A stretch of DNA of 64,000 nucleotides from Paulinella micropora. Taxonomy: Eukaryota > Cercozoa > Imbricatea > Euglyphida > Paulinellidae. Below, in pieces: positions 1-8,165 of the stretch. The notes beneath the pieces are model-generated. The model did no database searches, had not been told where the DNA came from, and worked only from the letters and a program-made list of their open reading frames with translations. A program made the position numbers and the translations under genes. The stretch is from positions 1 through 64,000 of the forward strand of contig WBZZ01000153.1 of assembly GCA_019918135.1 (NCBI GenBank). The letters run 5' to 3'. Each line of letters opens with the position of its first letter. Positions within the stretch are counted from its first letter, which is position 1.

Positions 1-801
1 TGGAATACCTTTATGATTTCAGTTCCTTCAATGAAGCACCAACACTGGCAATTCTAAGGTTTTGGATTGTGGATTAGCACCAACGGATAACGAAGCCAAG
101 AATGGTAAAGTAGTATTATTAAGAGATGTAGCAGTTTTGCTGTTAGCATATCGTATAGCATGGACTAGTTGAAATAGCCCCGTGTTTGGATTTTGAATAT
201 AAAATGATATCTGACCTAAACCTAAGTATTGATATTTAATCTGAAATACATTACCCTTACTGAAATCAATGGCTGGTAAGTAATCTGTTCCATCTGCTTA
301 ATATCTACATTCCATTGACTTTGTTTAACCTCGGTAATGACAGTGGCGTTATTTAATTGGTATATTTTCATTACACCATTTTCTCTTGAGAAGAAAAATC
401 CGTCCGTTAAGAAGGAATCACCAATATACATAAGATGAATATCCGCCTGCTTCATTTGTATTCCACAAAACAGTAAATCTGACACATACACCCATACCAG
501 CACGATATTTAATTTTCTTTTTTGTTTCAATGAATAATCTTGAACCTCCAACTGCCTGTGTTGTTAGATATGCCATAGCACTCTTTTGCTCTAATGTAGC
601 ATTAGTAGTGATTGTGTTCCACTTAGAGGTATTTACATTATACATAAATGTTTCTTGTATAATCGGTGTGTATTGTGATGTTGCTAATTCGCCAAATGCT
701 GTTTTTTCACCATTAGTCTCAAGAAACCCATCATGCCCGACTTTGACATTCACAAACTTTCCGTCGGGATTTTGTGCGACCAAATTTCTCTGGTGGGACA
801 T
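1..801 (-). pseudogene. PLV virion-associated protein (partial, frameshifted)
   Basis: The N-terminal part (801 down to 418) starts MSHQRN and contains IQETFMYNVNTSKW and GGSRLFIETKKKIKYRAG. It then shifts frame near 450-470 into a part with MYIGDSFLTDGFFF, and again near 280-290 into a part containing QNPNTGLFQLVHAIRYAN, which reaches a stop near the window's left edge or continues beyond it. The combined protein resembles, from memory, a fibre-like or capsid-associated protein recurrent in PLVs and some phages: a beta-rich protein with repeated aromatic motifs. It follows the capsid gene directly. The frameshifts are not in homopolymers, which favours true decay. The exact virion role is unknown. 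Confidence 0.6.
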
Positions 802-856
802 TGTAGGTCTATATTATCAAAAAAATTAATTAACTATCAAAATTAATAATTACCTC

Positions 857-2305
857 TTAACGAATTGTAATCATATTCGCCTTAACCTGAACCTCCCGCT
901 GAGTGATTGCCACAGTGTAATGGTTGTAGGCAGCAGTCGCAGTGTTCGCAATAAACTCCCATCGTCGCTCAGTATCAAGGCTTAAACCACTGATTTCATT
1001 TTGATCCTTGCTCCATAGCGGGCGGGGTATTATCCCAAGTATCCACCCAGAACCAGTTGTATTTATACACATCGTTATTCAACAAGGCAGAACCCTCAAT
1101 CTTTGGCTTCAGGTACATATAGTCTTCTTCAGTTGCGCAGTCAATGTTGAAATCTTGCTGGCGGGCGCCGTCTAGAGTAGTGTAAAAATTGACAACCTTA
1201 ACGGCGGCACGGTTATCGTTGTCATAAGCTGTGTTCTTCCTTTCTTCGGTGTTAAAAACAGAGTGAGAAATCTTCTTCAAACGGCGACCTTGGCCTCTGT
1301 CAAATCGCATAATAATATTTTGGGATGAGCTTGAGGGTTTGGTATTCTTGTAAACATATGGCTAATCAATATTGAAGCTCATACCTTCGGGGCTAGCAAT
1401 CTTCTGTTGAATTGATTGAATAACATCGGGGTTCGTTTCAACCGCAAGAAACAAGGCAAGCTTGGTGACATCAGCAGATACAGCCATAGGCATGGTAGCA
1501 TTTAGTGCGGCAAGATAAGCAGTGCTAATACAAGTAGCCGCACCATTAGTCACCATATAACCGGTTCTGTCAGTAGCGCCCCACACAATCCGCATAGTCA
1601 AAATTTCTGGAAACATAATAGTCTTATCAAGTGCGAAAATAGTGTTAATAATCATACCCAAAGGAATTTTAACATTAATGGCCAAAGTGGCATTCGCTCC
1701 GCTTCCCACAGGATACTTCGCCTCGTTGTAATTAACATTTACGGCGGATAGCGCTCCAACTCCAGTCGTTAGAGCAGCATCGTCATGACGACGAGCAGAA
1801 ATCACGGGCTCACGCAATAGACCCTCACGAAAGGCTGTTCTAGTTGCTTCAACAGCACTAATGTTAATCAATCCGTTAGCATTACACTTTGGAGCATACA
1901 ACCGTATCCACTAGCATAACCGTGGTTAGGAAGGTCTAGGAAATCCTTCAAGCTCATTTCTGGTTTCCACAGCATCTTAGTTACAATTCTGAGATGGTTA
2001 AGGTCGCACAGATAAACACCGCTACGGGTCTGAAGTTGTATCTGGCTAATTTGTGAAAGGCTGTCCATAAAAATTCTAGAATAAACATTGGCACCAGCCG
2101 CTCTCATAGTATAAGTAAAACTCAAATAAGACCGAGCGAGATTAAAAGGTCTGCTAATAAGGTCAAAGCTTCGTTCTTGTCCACCAGCAGTGGTGACTTC
2201 AAATGTTCCAGAACCCTCACGAGGGGCGAGCTTATTCAAACGATAAGAAGCACTGCTGTAGTCAGTTTTAGAAAAGTCCAATTCGCCTCCGTGTTGTGTG
2301 GGCAT
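857..2305 (-). pseudogene. MCP: Major capsid protein, double jelly-roll (frameshifted)
   Basis: This would form the icosahedral shell of the virion. The pieces in order are MPTQHGGELDFSKTDYS to GYASGYG (2305-1868), YAPKCNANGLINIS to MSFNID (1901-1362), then PYVYKNTK and MRFDRGQGRRLKK (to 996), and a C-terminal piece ending YNHYTVAITQREVQVKAN (857). The sum is about 480 residues, a usual PLV MCP length. One break is an in-frame TAG after FNID; the others, near 1890 and 1040, are frame changes. The order MCP then penton is normal for PLVs. The family call rests on context and on recalled similarity of the N-terminal half and tail to PLV capsid proteins; no alignment was run. Confidence 0.72.
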
Positions 2306-2405
2306 TTTGTTTTCAGGTTTTTTTTTTGGGAAGTTGTGAAAATTAACTAATTCACTGGAATATATTTATAAAAAAATAATAATTCTAAAATTAAAATTAA
2401 TTACC

Positions 2406-3218
2406 CTATCTCACCTTTAACAAATTGAAAAATGATGTAAATAAATTAAAATAATTCGTTTCCCTGTAAATCAACAATGTCATAACAATACCGAACCCAT
2501 TAAGATTTATAGCCTGATCGTTTTCGTCTGTAAGATAAATCCTATATACATTATTTGAACTGGTTGATAATTTCTTACCATACTCAGACCCACTTCCATC
2601 GTATATAATGGCTCCAAATGGAATTTCGTTGGCTGTGTATATTTCTTGTAGCACGTGATTATCTGCTTCACCAACTAAGTCCGGTTGAAGGTATAAAATC
2701 TTTTCGCCAGTTAGAATAATTACGTTTGGTGATTTAACAAAATTATTAGCAAAGAAATATGTTGAATTTCTATCAAACCCCATAACCTCGTGAATACGGG
2801 TATCGCCATCAAATATAAACCGCGGTTGAATTCCTTTATTTTCTGACACACTGAATGTTAATTTACCATCTTCTGGTTCTATGTTTGTATTATTACTGGA
2901 TACCACATAAATATAATTATTTGGGCTATCTGCGGTTAGCACCTCTGACAACTTATTTTTTAGATTGTTCACTGTGTAGTTTCCCTCAGGTATCGTAATT
3001 AAAGCCTCATACCCGTCTTCGCTAAGAGTAAAAGTATTATATGGTGAAGCCACAGAGTAATATGACTTCGGCACATAGATATGAAGAATTTTACAATGTG
3101 TGGGATTGTCTAGTGATTTTAAGTTTAATTCGTGTGTAAAGTCGCTGTCTGTGCCAGTTATTCTATTTTTGCTGTTGATATAGTAAATACCCGAACTTCT
3201 TCCTCCCTTATAGTCCAT
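2406..3218 (-). CDS. Penton (minor capsid) protein, single jelly-roll
   Basis: This intact 270-residue ORF fits the PLV penton family. Recognisable segments are YYINSKNRITGTDSDFTHEL near the N-terminus, YVPKSYYSVASPYNTFTL, a TIPEGNYTVNNLKNKLSEVL segment, GIQPRFIFDGDTRIHEVMGF and the tail LNGFGIVMTLLIYRETNYF. The penton is a pentameric jelly-roll protein at capsid vertices. It lies next to the MCP gene, with about 100 bp between that includes an AATTCTAAAATT motif upstream of the capsid gene start. The stop is TAG. Unlike most of its neighbours it has no frameshift. Confidence 0.8.
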   Translation of the reverse strand: MDYKGGRSSGIYYINSKNRITGTDSDFTHELNLKSLDNPTHCKILHIYVPKSYYSVASPYNTFTLSEDGYEALITIPEGNYTVNNLKNKLSEVLTADSPNNYIYVVSSNNTNIEPEDGKLTFSVSENKGIQPRFIFDGDTRIHEVMGFDRNSTYFFANNFVKSPNVIILTGEKILYLQPDLVGEADNHVLQEIYTANEIPFGAIIYDGSGSEYGKKLSTSSNNVYRIYLTDENDQAINLNGFGIVMTLLIYRETNYFNLFTSFFNLLKVR

Positions 3219-3413
3219 GATATTTAGAATTGCGCTTCGTGCTCCGCACTCTCGCTTATAAAAAAATCACTTGTGATTTTTGCTATAACACAAACTTCGT
3301 TTGTTTATATTCTAAAACATCGTTTTTTCTTTTTCAAAAAAATTAATGCTTATTGTAATCCTTAAAAGTGCGTAGCCCCCGATGTTTGTTGAAGACCTAG
3401 TCTGAAACAAATA
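3219..3413 (-). promoter_or_regulatory. Intergenic hairpin/promoter module 1
   Basis: Read on the minus strand, the TGA of the protease gene runs straight into a TGATATTTG hairpin with stems TTTGTT/AACAAA and AGAC/GTCT. AAACATCG and CGATGTTT follow, then a nested palindrome AAATCACAAGTGATTT, then a GC-richer block, and finally TAAATATC directly before the ATG of the penton gene. The same layout recurs in modules 2-4, so it probably combines a 3'-end signal with a promoter. Confidence 0.6.
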
Positions 3414-4256
3414 TCAAATAAAGGTGTCAAAGCCATACCCATTCTGTGCTTTTAATTTTTCCGCTTCTTCTTCTTTTAAGTCTGTATATCCACTAGCAAA
3501 CTTAAACCTGTTTCCTTTCGCTCGCTCCATTAAAAATCTCATACTATGCCAACCGCACGTGTCTGAGGTGTTTGATTGCTGCTTTACTTGATTGACCTTC
3601 ATTAACAAATAACTATCGGGATGGCTTTTATCTATCAGTTGTTTCATTTGTTGTTGAAAGTCTTCTGTTGGCTCGTAAAGTGCTAATATGTCATAGACTT
3701 CAACACTCCTGTCTTTATCTAGACTTATCCATACGGCGATCCAATGAGACCCCGCTTGTTTGTCATTGTCCAAATTCATAATAAATCCATATCGCTTTCT
3801 GCTTCCTGGCTTCAACTTGTAAATTTCATCACTGGCTATCGCTCCGAGATACCATCCATATTTTTTCATTATGTCCTCTATTTCATTAGTCATTAGTCCC
3901 CGCCCCTCTCCCTCTTGCTGTGGCTCGGGCTCGGGCTGTTGCTCTGGTTGTGAGGGGACAAGCCCCTCCAAATTGCTTCGCTCTTGTGGCTGTGGTTGCT
4001 GTGGCTCTGGCTGTTGCTCTGGCTGTGGTTCCACTGGTTGTGGCTCTGGTAGGTTTTCCTCTTGCTGGTGCTCTAATGGTGTGGTAATGGTCGTCTTCGC
4101 GACGCTCGGGGGTATGGTTGTCTCCGCGACACTCGGGGGTATGTTAGTTTGTGGTATCCCCTCGTCAATATTTAAATCTGTTGAAACTTGTGTATCTAAA
4201 TTTGGATTGGAAGTCATTTTGTTCGTTAGAGTATTTACAAAATCATGTTTGTTCAT
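3414..4256 (-). CDS. PRO: Adenain-like (C5/Ulp1-fold) maturation cysteine protease
   Basis: The likely role is capsid maturation by cleavage of virion precursors. The 280-residue ORF has a low-complexity Pro/Gln/Glu-rich linker (about residues 50-118, repeats such as EPQPEQQPEPQ) followed by a protease domain. The candidate catalytic residues are visible: His in GSHWIAVW, Asp in VEVYDIL, and Gln plus Cys in the VNQVKQQSNTSDTCGWHSMRF segment, matching the H-D/E-Q-C order of adenain-type enzymes. The ORF is intact and ends in TGA at module 1. An Ulp1-like deSUMOylase is the alternative, but the PLV neighbourhood supports a virion protease. Confidence 0.82.
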   Translation of the reverse strand: MNKHDFVNTLTNKMTSNPNLDTQVSTDLNIDEGIPQTNIPPSVAETTIPPSVAKTTITTPLEHQQEENLPEPQPVEPQPEQQPEPQQPQPQERSNLEGLVPSQPEQQPEPEPQQEGEGRGLMTNEIEDIMKKYGWYLGAIASDEIYKLKPGSRKRYGFIMNLDNDKQAGSHWIAVWISLDKDRSVEVYDILALYEPTEDFQQQMKQLIDKSHPDSYLLMKVNQVKQQSNTSDTCGWHSMRFLMERAKGNRFKFASGYTDLKEEEAEKLKAQNGYGFDTFI

Positions 4257-4279
4257 TGTGTGTTTCCAATCTTTGCGGG

Positions 4280-5460
4280 CTAAGTATTTTTTATTTTCGA
4301 TGTTGAAAATAATTTATTAATCATTTCGTCCAATGTATGGTGTAATTTTCTACCTGCCCCTCCTTGGTTCCCCATATACTCATCATACTTAGCATAATCT
4401 GCTATTTTCTTTTTTATTTGTTTCTCATCATTTCCTACATTAATATTAAACCTTTTTACCATCGCCATAATCCATTCGCTATTTTCTCTATGTTTCAATT
4501 TTTTATGTCCGTCCATTTGAAGTTTACTTCTTAAGGCTCGCGATAAATCAACGATTTTTATTTCTGGTAAATACTTGTTGAGAAAACTTCTTTCATTTTT
4601 TGCTTAAATTGTAAATTTTTGACATCATTTTCCGTTGCTTCCCCCTTTTTTTCTGCTTTGCTATTGCTTTCCTCATATCAGTCAGTTTTACATTTTTTTG
4701 TTGCAATAATTCAATACCATCTGCTGTTTTTTGTATCATACTATAAGTCATTTTTTTAATCTCTTCGTCAGTAAAATAAGCGGATTTCAAAAGTTTTCTG
4801 TTTTCATCTAGTTCAGGGTCTTCTGTATGAGGGGGTTTTGGTAGTGGCGTCACTGGTGTAGGTGGTTGATTATTCACCGCTTGTATAAACTGCGGTTGAT
4901 ATTGTGGCTGTTGTAATAGTAATAATTTTGTTTCCTATCGTGTTCAAACTTTACATCTTCTATAAGTTTTTGCTCCTTCTTTATTTCTCTTTTTATTTCG
5001 TCTTGTCTTTCTGTTGCGTCTGCTATCTCTTTCAATGTAGTCTCTTATTTTCCTGATCCATTTCTTGACGATCCGCTATTTCCTTTCGGTCTTGCCTTTT
5101 CTTTTCTTCTATCACATCTTCCCTCTTCTTCTTTTCCTTTTCTTCCTCGTCATGTATTAACTCATATTTCTTTTGTAAGTTGCTTTGTATCTGTTTTCGG
5201 TTCTCGTGTTCAAGACGATTGAAATCAGATTTGATTATTTTTTCACTTGGTTTGCGGCCATACCTTTGTGGCCTAGGATTACCAATATATTTTAAAAACA
5301 ACTTAACAATTTGAAGTGTGCTCATATCATTTGTTTTCTTACCAAAATTAAGATAATATTTTTTACCCTTCTGGATAATATAAGGTCTCCCACTCTTATT
5401 CCTATAAACCCGCGGGGGTCTTACCTTAGCCTTTTTCTTATTAGTCTTTTTAGCGACCAT
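4280..5460 (-). pseudogene. Coiled-coil PLV protein of unknown function (frameshifted)
   Basis: Three open stretches and two short linking pieces join into one protein of about 390 residues. The N-terminus is basic (MVAKKTNKKKAKVRPPRVYR), followed by SGRPYIIQKGKKYYLNFG and then a highly charged coiled coil (EEEKEKKKREDVIEEKKRQD). A shifted piece LKEIADATERQDEIKREIKK follows, then a Pro-rich spacer (NNQPPTPVTPLPKPP), and the C-terminal piece RSFLNKYLPEIKIVDLSRAL to LHHTLDEMINKLF. Frame changes fall near 5035, 4925 and 4590. I do not recognise a function; the position between protease and capsid genes suggests a virion or scaffold role. The last ORF ends in TAG, and in the same frame the next TGA overlaps the protease ATG. 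Confidence 0.5.
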
Positions 5461-5613
5461 TCTATAGATAGGTTAGAATTGCGTTTCGTGCTAGTATCGC
5501 ACTCTCACTTATTCTAAACGATCGTTTTTTTTATTTGGGAAAAAATTAATCTGTTTTCGATGGTTATCAACAAACGGGAGTTGCGGTAGCAACGAGAGTG
5601 TAATTGATAACTA
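5461..5613 (-). promoter_or_regulatory. Intergenic hairpin/promoter module 2
   Basis: On the minus strand a TGA followed by a hairpin (GTTATCAA/TTGATAAC outer stem, GTTGC/GCAAC inner stem) ends the upstream small gene. Further on come an AT-rich spacer, CGATCGTTT and the block GTGCGATACTAGCACGAAACGC before the ATG at 5460. The stem sequence differs from module 1 but the fold is the same. Confidence 0.55.
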
Positions 5614-5922
5614 TCAGCGAACCTTTACAGCACCTCCTCGTTGCTTACCATATCCGAGTTTTGATGCTGTAGCACTAACACTACCTGCGTAAGGCACCCC
5701 AATGCTACTCAATGCCCCCGCAGTTCTAGAGATTACCTTATTATCGCGAAGGAATTATTAACAGGCAAGGCCGTTTTTCCGACCTTTGCCCACTTAATCT
5801 TTCCTCCCTTTTGTCCTCCCTTCTTCTTAGTTTTCTTTTTTTCCTCCCTTCTGTGGCATTGATGGATTGTTTCCGATGTTATATCCTGATGGTTGTGAAA
5901 TTATCACTGGTGATACTGGCAT
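5614..5922 (-). pseudogene. Small basic, Gly/Ala-rich capsid-type protein (frameshifted)
   Basis: A start at 5922 gives MPVSPVIISQPSGYNIGNNP, then a Lys/Gly-rich tract. After a shift near 5830 the frame reads KKKGGQKGGKIKWAKVGKTAL, and after another near 5745 it reads DNKVISRTAGALSSIGVPYA to GGAVKVR with a TGA at module 2. The reconstructed product is about 100 residues: basic in the middle, with a small amphipathic tail. This recalls adenoviral core or membrane-lytic minor proteins and the small capsid proteins of PLVs, but that comparison is inference. Each piece is too short to be obvious on its own. Confidence 0.42.
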
Positions 5923-5979
5923 ATATTAGAAAGATTTTAAAAATCTTTTCAGCAAAAATAAAAAATAATTCTAAAAATA

Positions 5980-6798
5980 TTATTTCATGCGATAGGCAAT
6001 GTTTTTTCTTAACTCATCATCAACACTTGAGACATAAAGAAAATTAAATCGTTCCTTTGTTGCTTCGTGATACTTTTGAAGAAAATAATCAAAATCAAAA
6101 GATAAGTCTAAGTGTTTATACACGAGTTCCATTTTGTCTTGAGACTGACCCGGAAAGATTAATAAATAATCTAACTGCTTAATGGCTTCTGGCCGTAGGT
6201 CGTTCAGATACTGACTTGACATAATCACCTTACTTTTATAGTGTCTGTTCTTTTTTAACAAATCGCTCACGGATTTATCTCTTAATCCACTTCCTAAATC
6301 GTCCAAAGCAAAAACACCCTCTGGTGAAATATACTTACTTGGTCACTCTTTCTTCTCACCTCCTTCTTCTTTTTTCTTTTCCTTTCCGAAATAAAGAAAA
6401 TGTGGTTTCTCTATTTCCTCTTTGTCCTGTTTTGTTTCTCCTTCGTGTTGCTCGTCCTGTCTGTTCAGTTTGTCAAGTTCATAGTTTATCACATTTACAC
6501 CATCTGATTTAAGAAATGTATATATTGCCATAGGGTTTCCCCTGTTTTTAAAGTGCTTTACCATTGCTTTTTAAATGTAGTCCTTGTGAATTGTTGAAGC
6601 AATAATGACAATACGGGTTTTTCTGTCTGTAGTCCGTTTCAGTATTTCAAAGAGTGCTGTCGTTTTCCCGCTCTTCGTACGGGCGAGTAGAAATATATTT
6701 GAATAGGGCTCGTTGAATAATTTATAACCTTTTGCTTTTTTGTTTCCTTCGCCTTCCTGCTTCACTGGTTTCACCTTGACATTGTTAATTTTCTCCAT
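5980..6798 (-). pseudogene. A32/FtsK-HerA family DNA-packaging ATPase (frameshifted)
   Basis: The enzyme would pump the genome into the capsid. The start is ATG 6798 (MEKINNVKVK), immediately after the AATATC motif of module 3. Walker A is in NIFLLARTKSGKTTALFEIL. After a frame break near 6568 comes MVKHFKNRGNPMAIYTFLKS and a Lys/Glu-rich insert. After a break near 6345 the frame shows Walker B in GVFALDDLGSGLRD, then KVIMSSQYLNDLRPEAIKQL, the usual sensor-like SQ segment of this family. Total length is about 270 residues, normal for the family. The breaks make the gene non-functional as read. Confidence 0.78.
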
Positions 6799-6963
6799 TG
6801 ATATTTTAGAATTGCGTTTCGTGCTCCGCACTCTCACTTATAAAAAATTCGCCTGCGAATTTTGCTATAACATTTCGTTTATATTCTAAAACATCGTTTT
6901 TTTCATTTACAAGAAATTAAATGGTTTTACGATGTTTGTTGAAGACGTAGTCTGAAACAAATA
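6799..6963 (-). promoter_or_regulatory. Intergenic hairpin/promoter module 3
   Basis: This has the same architecture as module 1: on the minus strand TGATATTTG, a hairpin with stems TTTGTT/AACAAA and AGAC/GTCT, AAACATCG and CGATGTTT. It carries a nested palindrome AAAATTCGCAGGCGAATTTT at the place where module 1 has a different palindrome. The block AGTGAGAGTGCGGAGCACG and ATTCTAAAATATC follow before the ATPase ATG. Confidence 0.6.
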
Positions 6964-7244
6964 TCAGCCTAAAAACTCTAAGCATACAACAATTCTTCCC
7001 CCGCTAAATTTCCTGTATCAATATTTCCGCTGTCAGTTTCAAGGACTTTAAACGTATATTGTCCGTCCGTCCATCCAACGACACCCAAATTACAACTAAG
7101 GTTTGAAATGTTTGCCATATTACTATCAGCGAATGTGCCGATAATTCCAATTCTGTCCATATAAAGAATTCTGGTTTTGGTTTCCGTCTGGTCGTTCGTA
7201 TAATGAATCAACTTAACATTCACTTTGGTCGGTGTGAATGACAT
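6964..7244 (-). CDS. Small PLV structural-type protein
   Basis: The start at 7244 gives MSFTPTKVNVKLIHYTNDQT, continuing with RIGIIGTFADSNMANISNLS and VVGWTDGQYTFKVLETDSG. As read, the ORF stops at TAG after GEELLYA (6978). A one-base shift near 7000 instead gives FSGGRIVVCLEFLG and a TGA exactly at module 3, where the other genes end, so I place the true end at 6964. Small beta-rich proteins of this shape recur next to the ATPase in PLVs; I recall the pattern but not a proven role. No membrane segment is visible. Confidence 0.5.
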
Positions 7245-7388
7245 TTGAATATTTTTATTAAATGTTTTGCTTCCAACAATATCATTACTCAGAAAAATAA
7301 TCTTTTAGTATTTGAACTCCGTCATTCTGACTACGCTTGCTTCGCCACTTCGTGCTTTGTGGTTAAAATATATAAATATAGATATAAG

Positions 7389-7643
7389 ATGATAAAAATT
7401 TTATTATTATTTGTTGGGTCTGTGTTAGGTCGGACTGCCTGCGACTTTTACTCACGGGTAAGCGAAAAAAAGAATGAGAGTTGTGCTTATTGTATAAAAC
7501 AAGGTATTGAAACTAAATTTAAATGTGTGTATAAACCTATGAGTGATTGGTGTGTTAGTTTTGATGAAACCATTCCTTTAATGTGTTCGGGTAGTGATGC
7601 TTCTTGGTATAAAATACACTTATATGAGTGCTCGTCTTTTTGA
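7389..7643 (+). CDS. Small secreted Cys-rich protein
   Basis: The ATG at 7389 begins an 84-residue product with a clear signal peptide (MIKILLLFVGSVLGRTACDF). The mature part has seven cysteines: after the signal, in SCAYCIKQG, in KFKCVYKP, SDWCVSF, PLMCSGS and LYECSSF. The gene is on the plus strand inside an otherwise minus-strand structural cluster, facing the gene for the small structural protein. I do not recognise the family. A secreted, disulfide-stabilised protein in a PLV could act on the host surface or on co-infecting viruses, but this is only an inference from signal and cysteines. The ORF is intact in a decayed element. Confidence 0.55.
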   Translation: MIKILLLFVGSVLGRTACDFYSRVSEKKNESCAYCIKQGIETKFKCVYKPMSDWCVSFDETIPLMCSGSDASWYKIHLYECSSF

Positions 7644-7666
7644 AAAAAGGACACAAAAACTGGGTT

Positions 7667-8023
7667 TCATTTCTTTGAACTAGAAGGTGAAGGAAGGCAA
7701 ATTCCTATGAGTAAAGTCAAAATTCCGACATCAGTATTAGCAACCTCACAAGGTAAGTTCTTTTCAGATAGCCTCACGATACAAAGGGTTATAATGGCAA
7801 TAATGATACCCATTTGAAACAGATACTTAATAAGTCGGCTGTCGGTCGGTCTGTTTTTTATACAACAACAATTCCAGTTATCTTCCAATTCGTGCTCTAC
7901 TTTTTTTTCCTCAGTCTTTAGTTCAACTTCAAGAACACGAGACTTTAATTCGGGAGTTAGTTATCCATCCATATCCATAATAGGCGGGGGTCTGTGAAGT
8001 CTAGTTGTATTATTGTTTGACAT
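7667..8023 (-). pseudogene. One-TM PLV membrane protein with in-frame stop
   Basis: The start at 8023 gives MSNNNTTRLHRPPPIMDMDG, then an in-frame TAA (7961-7963), then LTPELKSRVLEVELKTEEKK, EHELEDNWNCCCIKN and a strong hydrophobic segment MGIIIAIITLCIVRLS. All parts share one frame, so the only defect is the nonsense codon. The product would be about 118 residues with a cytosolic charged N-terminus, a Cys cluster and one transmembrane helix. It starts right after the AATATC of module 4. Proteins with an LTPELRSR-like motif and one TM helix recur in PLVs, possibly as an internal membrane component; this is from memory. Confidence 0.5.
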
Positions 8024-8165
8024 GATATTTTAGAATTGCGTTTCGTGCTCCGCACTCTCACTTATTCTAAAACATCGTTTTTTCATTGAAAATAAATAAA
8101 TCGGTTTTCGATGTTTATCGACAAACGAGAATGAGCGAAGCGAATGAGAGTGAAGTTGATAAATA
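8024..8165 (-). promoter_or_regulatory. Intergenic hairpin/promoter module 4
   Basis: On the minus strand the fibre TGA opens TGATATTTATC, with stem TTTATC/GATAAA around an arm rich in GAGAATGAGCGAAGCG. AAACATCG...CGATGTTT follows, then AGAATAAGTGAGAGTGCGG, then AATTCTAAAATATC ending 1 bp before the ATG. It lacks the extra nested palindrome of modules 1 and 3. Confidence 0.6.

Noticed and set aside
3871..4320. Plus-strand ORF rich in Ser/Gly/Cys opposite the protease
   Set aside because: It is the antisense of the Pro/Gln-rich linker of the protease; composition artefact.
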